Shown: positions 17,160 through 25,597 of the stretch, one piece after another
Position numbering within the stretch: the first letter of the stretch is position 1
How the letters are laid out: the number at the start of each line of letters is the position of its first letter
Source of the DNA: Flavobacterium croceum DSM 17960
GTDB taxonomy: Bacteria > Bacteroidota > Bacteroidia > Flavobacteriales > Flavobacteriaceae
Assembly (NCBI RefSeq): GCF_002917885.1
Contig: NZ_PQNY01000012.1
Coordinates: forward strand, 1 to 64,000
Length of the DNA: 64,000 nucleotides
Direction of reading: 5' to 3'
The notes under the pieces: generated by a model
What the model was told of the DNA's origin: nothing
Database searches by the model: none
What the model saw: the letters and a program-made list of their open reading frames with translations, nothing else
Made by a program: the position numbers and the translations under genes

Positions 17160-17222
17160 TGTAAAGTAATACACGCGTTTTATTTTTAAGTACTCATATT
17201 CAAAAGGATATGGTTTTTAACC

Positions 17223-17262
17223 AAAAAAGTTTCACATCAAAACAATTTTGATGTGAAACTTT
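17223..17262 (-). terminator. Terminator of the TonB-dependent receptor gene
   Basis: A 17-base perfect stem (TTTCACATCAAAA paired with TTTTGATGTGAAA at its core) has a CAA loop. In the minus direction a T-run follows. It lies 22 bases past the receptor stop. Confidence 0.88.
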
Positions 17263-17284
17263 ATTATTTACAACGAATACTGTT

Positions 17285-20071
17285 TTAAAAAGTATACGAA
17301 AGGTTTAACGAAAATCCAGTTCCTCTTTTGTAATCTTTTATTGTAAGGTCGTTTTCGTAAATAGTGATGTCATTTTCTTTACCCATTTCTATTTTATACA
17401 ATGGATTTAAAATATTGTCTACACCCAATTTTAATTCCCATTTTTCAGAAAATTTATTACTCCAAATAAAATCCAATTTTCCAAAAGGCATCTCGTAGTA
17501 GTGGTCTAGTCCATTTGTACCAACGGCATAAATGCGTTTTCCATAAATATTGTAAACCAAAGTCATGGTGTTTTTCCAATTTTTGTTAAAGTCGGCTTCA
17601 TATTTTAAGTCGGCATTTATAAGCCAAGGCGAAGCTCCTTGTAAGTTACGAGTAGTTTTGTTTTTTCTCACAATGGTCTCTACAGCATTATTTTCTTTAT
17701 CTATTGTAGCTTGAGTAAGCATTAATGAGGTGTTAAATCCGACAGAAAAATTGCTTAACGACTCTGAAATGCGTTTCATTTGCAATAAAAACTCAAGTTC
17801 AGCACCATATAATACAGCCGATTTTGAGTTGTTGTAGGTAATTTGCAAACCACCACTACCTGCCGATTGCACAAACAAACGTTCGATAGGATTTTGTAGG
17901 TATTTTGAAAATAATGATACCGCAACCATTTCTTTATTGGTAGGAAAAAGTTCGTATTTTAAATCAAAATTATAGTTTTCGCTATTTTTTACATTCGGAT
18001 TACCGTTTTCTATAGTAGCATCTGGATTTACAAATTCCAAAGGATAAGATTCCATAACTACAGGTCGGGTTATGGTTTTGGATGCTGCAAAACGCAAATT
18101 GGATTTATCATTAAGTTTGTATTTTGAATTTACTGTAGGTAACACATAAAATTTGTCTACTTTTTTTACAATAAATGGAGCATCAAAATCGCCTGGTTCT
18201 CTGTATCGAGTTTCTCTAGAAGATTGTTCCAATCGGCTACCAAAATTAACATCAGTTTTTGAACCAAGTTTTAACGCAAGGTCTACATAACCTGCATTTA
18301 CAAATTCTTGTAGTTTGGCTTTGTAGCTTGCATTGGTACCTTCTCTATATGTAAAATTTAAGTTGTACAATTCAGATTGCAACGTAGCATCGGGAGCATT
18401 TACAGGAAAACTTACCGAATTACTCAACATATTTTGAGAAACCATAAATCTAAAAGACGATTCCATTTGGTTTAAATAGCCATTATATCCAACGGTAAGT
18501 TTGTGTGCTTTTGTAAGGTCGTCGCTTCCAAATTTCCAATTGTATTCTAGCAATCCAGATACATTATATTTACCATCAAAATCCATGTATTGACGTACAA
18601 TACTATTTCCAGTATAATTTAGGTTAATGGTATTGTTGTCTAATGTGCCTCTAAACGATTTTCTATCGGGTAATGAAAAATTGGTTTTTGCATACGAAAT
18701 ACCAGCCTTTACTTGATGTTTTTCGTTGGATGTAAGTTTATAATTAAATAGTAATTGAGAGTTTAAAAACGAAGTTTCTTGCAATTGATTAAGTCTAATA
18801 AACGTGTTGTTTTGATTGGTTTGAGAGTTGGTATATCCTAATTGATCTTGAATTAAATTTTCGGTTGTTTTTAAGTAAAATGTATTAGAAACAAGTTGTG
18901 CTCTATTCGATTTGTAAACAATAGAACCCAATAAAGAGGCATTGGTGGTAAATTTATATTTGGTTGCCACCAAGTTGTTGTCGTAATTACCCTGATTGGT
19001 ATTAAAAAAACGATCGAGGCCTTTTCTTACTTGATAAGAATTATCATAATTTACAGAAAATAAATACTGAATAGATTTTTTTGTGCCGAACGAATATTTA
19101 TCAGAATGTAATATCGAAATACTAGAATTTAAAGGCGATTTTGTTTCTTTTGCATCAAATCCAGAACCAAAACTTTTTATAGATTCTTGAGATGTAAACT
19201 GATAGTTTGAAGGTTTTGTGCCTACTATTTTTGGTAAATCTCTATCATTGCCAGAAAAACCAAAAAAATCGGAAGTAGAACTAGCATCAGAAGAAATAAT
19301 AAATTTTTGTAGATTGTTTTGTGTAGTAAAACCTGTTCCTATAGATAATTTTGTAGTAGGCTTGTTACTTGCAGTAGTTACAATGTTAAACGTTCCGCCT
19401 GCAAAATCACCATATAAATTGGAATTGAATGTTTTATAGGTTTCTAGTACACTCACAATATCGGTAGGGAACAAATCTAAAGCAATTATTTTTTTAAACG
19501 GATTGTTTGATGGAACAGCCAAATCATTAATAAGTAAGTTATTATACCTATCTTCTAAACCTCTTACAAACAAACCTCTACCATCTACTTTGGTAATACC
19601 TGTAATTTTGGTTAAACCTTCTTCTACATCGCTTACACCTTTTCTAGATAGCTCTTGTGCGCCAATACTTTGTTTAATTTCTACTGCTTTTTTTTGTTCG
19701 GTAAGCAAAGCTGTTTCTTTTTCTCTACTCGAAGCGGTTTTTTGGATAACCACTTCGTCTAAACTTTTACTAGAAGATTTTAAATAAATATTCTTTTCTT
19801 GTTTTTCATTCGAAGAAAAAATAATGGTTTCAGTACGTGTTTCATACCCCACGTAGCTAAAACTAACAGTGCATTTGTTTGCATTACTAGGTATAGAATA
19901 ACTTCCGTTTGTATCTGTTAAAGTTGATTTTTTTTCCGATTTTATAGATACCGTAACCCCATGCAATGGTGTTTTACTTTCTGCGTCTAAAACCTTTCCA
20001 AACACCGTTGCTTTTTGAGCAAAAGCGATAAAAGAACATAAGGTTAATACTAGTAATAATTTGATTTTCAT
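17285..20071 (-). CDS. TonB-dependent outer-membrane receptor
   Basis: The 928-residue protein starts with a signal peptide (MKIKLLLVLTLCSFIAFAQ). A carboxypeptidase-regulatory-like beta-sandwich follows (about 20-105, KATVFGKVLDAESKTPLHGV). A plug domain (about 115-230, KQSIGAQELSRKGVSDVEEG and GLFVRGLEDRYNN) and a 22-strand barrel complete it, ending in GFSLNLSYTF with a terminal Phe. It imports a ligand across the outer membrane using TonB energy. I chose the ATG at 20071 over an in-frame TTG at 20095. It is divergent from a PhoB/PhoR-like pair and upstream of a beta-helix lipoprotein, so it may be controlled by that pair. Confidence 0.93.
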   Translation of the reverse strand: MKIKLLLVLTLCSFIAFAQKATVFGKVLDAESKTPLHGVTVSIKSEKKSTLTDTNGSYSIPSNANKCTVSFSYVGYETRTETIIFSSNEKQEKNIYLKSSSKSLDEVVIQKTASSREKETALLTEQKKAVEIKQSIGAQELSRKGVSDVEEGLTKITGITKVDGRGLFVRGLEDRYNNLLINDLAVPSNNPFKKIIALDLFPTDIVSVLETYKTFNSNLYGDFAGGTFNIVTTASNKPTTKLSIGTGFTTQNNLQKFIISSDASSTSDFFGFSGNDRDLPKIVGTKPSNYQFTSQESIKSFGSGFDAKETKSPLNSSISILHSDKYSFGTKKSIQYLFSVNYDNSYQVRKGLDRFFNTNQGNYDNNLVATKYKFTTNASLLGSIVYKSNRAQLVSNTFYLKTTENLIQDQLGYTNSQTNQNNTFIRLNQLQETSFLNSQLLFNYKLTSNEKHQVKAGISYAKTNFSLPDRKSFRGTLDNNTINLNYTGNSIVRQYMDFDGKYNVSGLLEYNWKFGSDDLTKAHKLTVGYNGYLNQMESSFRFMVSQNMLSNSVSFPVNAPDATLQSELYNLNFTYREGTNASYKAKLQEFVNAGYVDLALKLGSKTDVNFGSRLEQSSRETRYREPGDFDAPFIVKKVDKFYVLPTVNSKYKLNDKSNLRFAASKTITRPVVMESYPLEFVNPDATIENGNPNVKNSENYNFDLKYELFPTNKEMVAVSLFSKYLQNPIERLFVQSAGSGGLQITYNNSKSAVLYGAELEFLLQMKRISESLSNFSVGFNTSLMLTQATIDKENNAVETIVRKNKTTRNLQGASPWLINADLKYEADFNKNWKNTMTLVYNIYGKRIYAVGTNGLDHYYEMPFGKLDFIWSNKFSEKWELKLGVDNILNPLYKIEMGKENDITIYENDLTIKDYKRGTGFSLNLSYTF

Positions 20072-20201
20072 AGTTGTGTTGTTAAATTTGCGCAAAGAAA
20101 AGAGTGTAATGTAAAGTTGAGGTTAGCCCTAATTTAATTTTTGGTTCCTGTAATATTATCTAAAAGTTACTACATTAAATTACGGTTAAGTTGGTTTTAA
20201 A

Positions 20202-20234
20202 TTGCGGATAGTTTTGCTATAAATAGTATCTTTA
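20202..20234 (+). promoter_or_regulatory. Promoter of the response regulator gene
   Basis: TTG at 20202-20204 is followed after 22 bases by TATCTTTA at 20227-20234, one base off the TAnnTTTG consensus. It lies about 30 bases upstream of the ATG at 20264. Confidence 0.45.
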
Positions 20235-20263
20235 CCACAATAAACACACAGCCATTTCTAGAA

Positions 20264-20947
20264 ATGAAAAAAAAAGAAATAAAAATTTTATTGGTAGACG
20301 ATGAACCAGATATTTTAGAAATAGTAGGGTTTAATTTATCGCAAGAAGGCTATAAAATCTACACAGCATCCAATGGTAGAGAAGCTATTGCAGTTGCCAA
20401 AAAAGAAAAACCGCATTTGATAATTTTGGACGTAATGATGTCCGAAATGGACGGTATGGAAGCCTGCGAAATTATTCGTAAAACACCCGAACTTTCTCAA
20501 ACTATAGTTACATTTCTTACAGCTAGAAACGAAGATTATTCTCAAGTAGCAGGTTTTGATGCTGGTGCCGACGATTATATTGCAAAACCAATAAAACCTA
20601 AATTATTGGTAAGTAAAGTAAAAGCTCTTTTGCGTAGATTTCAAGAAAGTGTAGTGGTTTCAGAAAACATTAGTGTAGGCCCTATAGAGATTAATAGAGA
20701 AGAATATAAAATAATGGTAAGTGGCAAAGAAATAATTTTACCACGCAAAGAGTTTGAATTATTCTACCTATTGGCGTCAAAACCAGGTAAGGTTTTTAAA
20801 AGAGACGAAATATTAGACAAAGTATGGGGTAATGAAGTTATTGTAGGCGGAAGAACCATAGATGTTCATATAAGGAAACTTCGAGAAAAGATAGGAGAAG
20901 ATTTTTTTAAAACAATAAAAGGCGTTGGCTATAAATTTGAGTTGTAA
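20264..20947 (+). CDS. OmpR/PhoB-type response regulator
   Basis: The 227-residue protein has a receiver domain (1-120; acidic pair in LLVDDEPD, phospho-acceptor Asp in LIILDVMMSEMDG, switch Thr in VTFLTARNE, Lys in DYIAKPIKP). A winged-helix DNA-binding domain follows (about 135-227; LPRKEFELFYLLASKPGKVF, TIDVHIRKLREKIG, IKGVGYKFEL). It is followed 14 bases later by its histidine kinase. The pair resembles PhoB/PhoR, but that fit does not prove phosphate sensing. The divergent TonB-dependent receptor is a likely target. Confidence 0.93.
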   Translation: MKKKEIKILLVDDEPDILEIVGFNLSQEGYKIYTASNGREAIAVAKKEKPHLIILDVMMSEMDGMEACEIIRKTPELSQTIVTFLTARNEDYSQVAGFDAGADDYIAKPIKPKLLVSKVKALLRRFQESVVVSENISVGPIEINREEYKIMVSGKEIILPRKEFELFYLLASKPGKVFKRDEILDKVWGNEVIVGGRTIDVHIRKLREKIGEDFFKTIKGVGYKFEL

Positions 20948-20961
20948 AACAGCTATATAAA

Positions 20962-21999
20962 GTGGTAAAGTTTAAAAAAACATATAAGTTTGCTGGAAAA
21001 TCATCGTTTTACATAACTTTATTTACCACAGGATTACTCATTGTTTTAGAGTTTTTATTTGATAAAGTTTCTTTGCCTGTAACTTTGATTTTTGCTATTT
21101 CGGTAGCTGTTTTCTCTTTTTTTGTTATACAATATAGAGTAGAACACTTTATTTACAGAGGCGTTAAAAAAATCTACGACGACGTTTCTATTTTAGACTC
21201 CGCCAGTTTAAGATCTCAAGCTATTACTACAGATATGGCAACACTTACCAAAGAGGTTAAAAAATTTGCTTCAGATAAAAAACTCGAAATCGAAACACTC
21301 AAAGTACGCGAAGAATATAGACGCGAGTTTATGGGAAACGTTTCGCATGAATTGAAAACACCTTTGTTTACCGTGCAAGGCTATATAGATACACTTATAG
21401 ATGGTGCTGTAAAAAATAAAGAACTCAGAACAAAATATTTAGAACGTGCCCAAAAAGGAGTCGAACGATTGGTTTATATTGTAGAAGACTTAGATATGAT
21501 TTCTAGATTAGAAATGGGCGAATTAAATTTAGAATACAAAAAATTTGACATTATAAATCTTATTCAAAATGTATTTGATTTGCTTGAAATGCAAGCCGAT
21601 AAGAAAAATATTATTTTAATGTTTGATAGAAAATACCGTAGTTCTATTTGTGTAAATGCCGATCAAGAAAAAATACAACAAGTGCTTACCAATCTTATTA
21701 TGAATTCTATAAAGTACGGAAAAGAAAACGGTACTACAGAAATTACAATAGAAGACTTAGTAAAAGATAAAATTATTGTACGGGTTCGTGATAATGGCGA
21801 AGGCATAGAAAAGCAAAATATTTCTAGACTATTCGAACGGTTTTATAGAGTAGACAAAAGTGGTTCTCGTGATGAAGGCGGCTCTGGACTAGGGCTTTCT
21901 ATAGTAAAACACATTATAGAGCGCCACAACGAAAAAATTTATGTAGAAAGCGAATTTGGCAAAGGTTCTGAGTTTTCGTTTACTTTAGAAAAATGCTAA
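20962..21999 (+). CDS. Membrane sensor histidine kinase (PhoR-like)
   Basis: The 345-residue kinase begins at a GTG; no ATG lies near the expected N-terminus. Two transmembrane helices (about 15-35 and 38-55) with almost no periplasmic loop suggest that it senses within the membrane or through a partner. A linker coiled coil (about 90-115) precedes the H-box GNVSHELKTPLFTVQGYID (phospho-acceptor His). The ATPase domain has the N box (LTNLIMNSIKYG), G1 (VRDNGEGI) and G2 (GGSGLGLSIV). It partners the response regulator upstream. Its last 20 bases overlap the converging glycosyltransferase gene. Confidence 0.92.
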   Translation: MVKFKKTYKFAGKSSFYITLFTTGLLIVLEFLFDKVSLPVTLIFAISVAVFSFFVIQYRVEHFIYRGVKKIYDDVSILDSASLRSQAITTDMATLTKEVKKFASDKKLEIETLKVREEYRREFMGNVSHELKTPLFTVQGYIDTLIDGAVKNKELRTKYLERAQKGVERLVYIVEDLDMISRLEMGELNLEYKKFDIINLIQNVFDLLEMQADKKNIILMFDRKYRSSICVNADQEKIQQVLTNLIMNSIKYGKENGTTEITIEDLVKDKIIVRVRDNGEGIEKQNISRLFERFYRVDKSGSRDEGGSGLGLSIVKHIIERHNEKIYVESEFGKGSEFSFTLEKC

Positions 22000-23038
22000 A
22001 CAATTCTTTCCAATTTGGCTCATAATCTACAGCAGGTAAACCTGTATAAAGCCAAACACTTTGCAAATCTTCGAGCTTAAAATCGTTTTGTTTTTTATAG
22101 GGTACTAATCCTTGTTTTTTTAACTTTCTTGCCAAATATTCTTGCTCAGGTTGCCCAGGTGTAGGTATAAAAAACGCTTTTTTGTGTAAATAGGCCAAGT
22201 CCATAATTGTTGTATACCCCGATCGAGATAAAACCATTTCACTTTCATTAAAAGCTTTTTCAAGCTCATCGGTTTTCATAAAATTGTAATACGTTACAGT
22301 GCCAATACTTTCAATGGTTTGTTGCGGTTCTATTTTTCCTTTTACAAAAAGTACCATTTCTGTAGTTTTTTGCAACTCATGTGTAATCTTTTCTTCCAGT
22401 AGAGTGCGCTGAGGTTCTGGCCCTGAAAGCAAGATCATAAAGTCGTATTTTTTTGGTAAATCGACTTTTTTAAATCGGCTTAAAGCACCAATGTATTTTA
22501 TTTTTAATCGTGTGTTTTTCAAATGGCCGAGTTTTCCAGATAAGTTTGGAAAATTTTCAAAATCGGGTACCCAACAAATATCAAATTTTTGCAATAGCAA
22601 TTGATTAATCATGCTCGATAATTTCGTAGTATTTCCAGAAAGAACATTTAATTGATGCGAAATACATACAGAGGGTATTTTTTTAGAATACACACCAAAC
22701 CTATTGTCTGATATAATGCCTGAAATGTTATACTCTCGAATCCAATTTTTTACAATTTTTTTCTCTTTTACTACAGATTTAATGGTTTTTGGACTGTTTT
22801 GTAAAAGTTTCCATTTAAATCCGTTAGCTTTTTTTGAATAGCGTATGTTATACGAAGGAAGTTCTAAATGTGTTAAACTAGGAAACTCTTTTTTTAAGAG
22901 TTCTAGCGCAACACCATCAGATGCAATAATAGGGTTGAAACCCTCTTGTAATAAAGCGTTTATAATAGGTATACATCGAGTTGCATGACCTAAACCCCAA
23001 TTGAGCGGAGCTACGAGTATGTTTTTTGTATTATTCAT
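21980..23038 (-). CDS. Glycosyltransferase family protein (GT-B type)
   Basis: The 352-residue protein starts VAPLNWGLGHATRCIPIINALL, the glycine/His-containing N-terminal motif of GT-B enzymes related to MurG and GT28. The C-terminal half has MILLSGPEPQRTLLEEK and the donor-binding stretch VLSRSGYTTIMDLAYLHKKAFFIPTPGQPEQEYLA. It probably transfers a sugar from a nucleotide donor to a cell-envelope acceptor, which the sequence does not identify. No signal peptide is present. The gene converges on the kinase gene with a 20-base overlap and is divergent from trmB. Confidence 0.85.
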   Translation of the reverse strand: MNNTKNILVAPLNWGLGHATRCIPIINALLQEGFNPIIASDGVALELLKKEFPSLTHLELPSYNIRYSKKANGFKWKLLQNSPKTIKSVVKEKKIVKNWIREYNISGIISDNRFGVYSKKIPSVCISHQLNVLSGNTTKLSSMINQLLLQKFDICWVPDFENFPNLSGKLGHLKNTRLKIKYIGALSRFKKVDLPKKYDFMILLSGPEPQRTLLEEKITHELQKTTEMVLFVKGKIEPQQTIESIGTVTYYNFMKTDELEKAFNESEMVLSRSGYTTIMDLAYLHKKAFFIPTPGQPEQEYLARKLKKQGLVPYKKQNDFKLEDLQSVWLYTGLPAVDYEPNWKELFSIFLK

Positions 23039-23101
23039 TTTTCAAAAATAAATATACAAGGTTAAGTTAAGATTTACTTACTTTTGTCAAAAAATTAAAT
23101 T

Positions 23102-23776
23102 TTGGGAAGTAAGAATAAGCTAAAACGATTTAAAGAGAACGAAACTTTTAACAATGTAATCCAACCAACTCGAGAAGAAGTGGTTTCGGGAAGTTTTCCA
23201 TACAAAGGGAAATGGAATTCAGATTTTTTTAAAAACAACAACCCAATAGTTGTAGAACTCGGTTGTGGCAAAGGCGAATATACTATTGGCTTAGCGCAAA
23301 GAAACCCTAATATTAATTACATAGGTATCGATGTAAAAGGAGCTCGTTTTTGGCGCGGAGCCAAAACTTCTCAAGAAGAAAACTTACACAATGTAGCTTT
23401 TATAAGAACTCAAATAGAACTTATTACCGATATTTTTGCTAAAAATGAATTGGACGAAATTTGGATAACGTTTCCAGATCCGCAAATAAAATACAAACGT
23501 ACCAAGCACAGAATGACAAATTCTGATTTTTTGCAGTTGTATAAAAAAATACTCAAACCAAACGGAGTTGTAAACCTTAAAACAGATAGTGAGTTTATGC
23601 ACGGCTATACATTGGGGTTGCTACATGGTGAAGGGCACGAAGTAATATATGCCAATCATAATGTGTATAAAAATGAAGGCGCACCTAGCGAAGTAATTGA
23701 TATTCAAACTTTTTACGAAAAACAATATTTAGAAATAGATAAAGCCATTACTTACATTAAATTTAAAATTAAATAA
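23102..23776 (+). CDS. trmB: tRNA (guanine-N7-)-methyltransferase
   Basis: TrmB makes m7G46 in the variable loop of tRNAs using S-adenosylmethionine. The SAM-binding motif is VVELGCGKGEYTIGLAQ, followed by YIGIDVKGARFWRGAK, and the tRNA-site motif is TFPDPQIKYKRTKHRMT. The start codon is TTG at 23102. It gives the N-terminus MGSKNKLKRF, which I recognise as the usual one for flavobacterial TrmB, so the TTG start is well supported (224 residues). Its stop overlaps the ATG of the LysE-type gene by one base (TAATG), so the three genes trmB, lysE-like and atl form an operon. Confidence 0.94.
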   Translation: MGSKNKLKRFKENETFNNVIQPTREEVVSGSFPYKGKWNSDFFKNNNPIVVELGCGKGEYTIGLAQRNPNINYIGIDVKGARFWRGAKTSQEENLHNVAFIRTQIELITDIFAKNELDEIWITFPDPQIKYKRTKHRMTNSDFLQLYKKILKPNGVVNLKTDSEFMHGYTLGLLHGEGHEVIYANHNVYKNEGAPSEVIDIQTFYEKQYLEIDKAITYIKFKIK

Positions 23777-24402
23777 TGTATTGTATTTTGGTTTTCATAT
23801 TAGCAACTATTTTTTCTGGAATTGGTGTTTTGCCACCAGGAATGCTGAATATGAATGCTGCCAATATAAGTGTACAACAAGGTATACCACAGGCTAAAAA
23901 GTTTGTATATGGCGTTTTGATAGCAACATTAGTTCAGGCATTTATTAGTTATTATTTTTCTAGTTTTATTAAGCAAAATCCATCTGTAAATCACGATTTA
24001 AAATTTGCAGGAAGTTTGATATTTTGTGTACTTACGCTTTTTTTCTTGTACAAAGGCATTCAAAATCGTTTTGCAGAAGAAGATGCACTTTTAAAACCCA
24101 AAAAAAGTAATCTTCCCCATTTTTCAAAAGGAATTCTACTTTCATCGCTCAATGTTTTGCCTATTCCTTATTTTTCATTTCTTAATTTATATTTCTCTTC
24201 TTTATTTCCTTACTATCAAAGTATTACAAACGGATTTTGTTTTGTATTAGGATGTGTTTTTGGCACAGCAATAGCGCTTTATTTGTATATTTATTTATTT
24301 AAAAAAGTACAAAACAAAGTAAGTTTTTTTATTAAAAACATCAATTTTGTTATTGCTATCATTACAGCCGTAGTAGCCTTTTTTACATTGTATAATTTAT
24401 AA
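23776..24402 (+). CDS. LysE-family membrane transporter
   Basis: The 208-residue integral membrane protein has about six hydrophobic helices. It shows the LysE/RhtB N-terminal signature FSGIGVLPPGMLNMNAANISVQQG, in which two prolines and glycines interrupt helix 1. A second conserved region is SKGILLSSLNVLPIPYFSF. LysE-type proteins export amino acids or related small molecules; the substrate here is unknown. The start overlaps the trmB stop and the gene is followed without a gap by the alkyltransferase-like gene. Confidence 0.85.
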   Translation: MYCILVFILATIFSGIGVLPPGMLNMNAANISVQQGIPQAKKFVYGVLIATLVQAFISYYFSSFIKQNPSVNHDLKFAGSLIFCVLTLFFLYKGIQNRFAEEDALLKPKKSNLPHFSKGILLSSLNVLPIPYFSFLNLYFSSLFPYYQSITNGFCFVLGCVFGTAIALYLYIYLFKKVQNKVSFFIKNINFVIAIITAVVAFFTLYNL

Positions 24403-24735
24403 ATGATGAGCAAGCCCGATGCAACTTTTTTCGATAAAGTGTATACTGTTGTAAAACAAATTCCTTTTGGTAAAGTAACTACCTATGGTGCTATTGCTAG
24501 AACAATAGGTTCTCCTCAATCTTCTAGAATGGTGGGTTGGGCCATGAATGCTTCACACACTCTTGCAGATGTTCCTGCTCATAGAGTGGTAAATAGAAAC
24601 GGAATGCTTACAGGAAAGCATCATTTTGAAGGTACCAATCTTATGCAGCAACTATTAGAAAGCGAAGGAATAGAAGTTGTAGGCAATAAAATTGTAAACT
24701 TTGAGGCGCATTTGTGGTTGCCAAATATAAAATAA
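24403..24735 (+). CDS. Alkyltransferase-like protein (MGMT fold, no catalytic Cys)
   Basis: The 110-residue protein has the DNA-binding domain of O6-methylguanine-DNA methyltransferases (IPFGKVTTYGAIARTIGSPQSSRMVGWAMN). In active MGMT the acceptor lies in a PCHR motif; here the site reads VPAHRVVNRNGML, so the Cys is Ala. This places it in the ATL group, which binds alkylated guanine, blocks direct repair and recruits nucleotide excision repair. The Arg finger region (SSRMVGWAMN) is kept. It abuts the LysE-like gene (stop TAA, then ATGATG). Confidence 0.9.
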   Translation: MMSKPDATFFDKVYTVVKQIPFGKVTTYGAIARTIGSPQSSRMVGWAMNASHTLADVPAHRVVNRNGMLTGKHHFEGTNLMQQLLESEGIEVVGNKIVNFEAHLWLPNIK

Positions 24736-24844
24736 ATCCAATTTTTTTCCCGAAAGATATTTTTTAGAAAACAAAATCATTATTTTTTGTAAGTAAAAAC
24801 TTTCAAAAATTTAAAATCTCTTATATTTTTTTAAATCTAGTTGT

Positions 24845-24872
24845 GTAACATAGGTTACTAAATCGTTTTAGT
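24845..24872. promoter_or_regulatory. Two overlapping palindromes upstream of the YceI operon
   Basis: GTAAC-ATAG-GTTAC (24845-24858) and ACTAAA-TCGT-TTTAGT (24857-24872) are both perfect inverted repeats and share two bases. They lie about 110-140 bases upstream of the first yceI start. The arrangement suggests operator sites for dimeric regulators; the first resembles a Crp/Fnr-type half-site layout. Confidence 0.4.
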
Positions 24873-24981
24873 AGGCTTTTATTAATAATATGACAATAAA
24901 TATTTAAAAACTTTGATAAAAGTCGTGTTCAAGTGTCTTTATTCGTTAGAAATTTGTCATATAATTAAAAACCTTATTAAA

Positions 24982-25566
24982 ATGAAAAGCTTAAAAACAG
25001 CCCAAAAACAAATATTTACCTTACTATTATTTGTGTTAGGGTTTTCGGTTACCTTTTCTCAAAACTCAAAATTGATTTCTGCAGAAAGTAAAATGACTGT
25101 TGATGGAACTTCCAATTTACACGACTGGACTATAACAGCAAAAACCATGTCTGGAAAAGCCGATTTTACTGTAGAAAATGGTGTTTTGAAAGATGTAAAC
25201 AGTTTAGATTTTGCTGTAGATGTAGACCAATTGAAAAGTGGTAAAGATGGTATGGATGAAAATACCATGAAAGCCATGAATGCAAAAGTGTATAAAAACG
25301 TTACTTTCAAAATGACAAAGTTGGTAAAAATAATCAAAACTTCAGACGGATATACTGTAGATACACAAGGGACATTGTCTATGGCAGGTTCTTCAAAAAC
25401 AATTAACCAAACATTTGCCGTAAAGCTTGTAGGTAAAAAAGTCGTGCTTTCTGGAAAACAAAAAATAGATATGACACTATATGGTATTAAACCACCAAAA
25501 GCACTTTTTGGAACAATTAAAACAGGAAAAGATGTTACTGTAGACTTTAAAGTAACATTTGATTAA
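24982..25566 (+). CDS. YceI family protein, secreted
   Basis: The 194-residue precursor has a signal peptide (about 1-28, FTLLLFVLGFSVTFSQ). A YceI lipocalin-like beta barrel follows (ESKMTVDGTSNLHDWTITA, with the family's T-S-N-L-H-D-W motif, and TGKDVTVDFKVTF at the end). YceI proteins bind polyisoprenoid or amphiphilic ligands in the periplasm. I start at the ATG 24982; an in-frame TTG at 24913 would put an unlikely stretch before the signal peptide. It leads a three-gene group with a barrel protein and a second YceI gene. Confidence 0.9.
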   Translation: MKSLKTAQKQIFTLLLFVLGFSVTFSQNSKLISAESKMTVDGTSNLHDWTITAKTMSGKADFTVENGVLKDVNSLDFAVDVDQLKSGKDGMDENTMKAMNAKVYKNVTFKMTKLVKIIKTSDGYTVDTQGTLSMAGSSKTINQTFAVKLVGKKVVLSGKQKIDMTLYGIKPPKALFGTIKTGKDVTVDFKVTFD

Positions 25567-25597
25567 AAATAACAAAACAATTTTATTTAATTTTATT

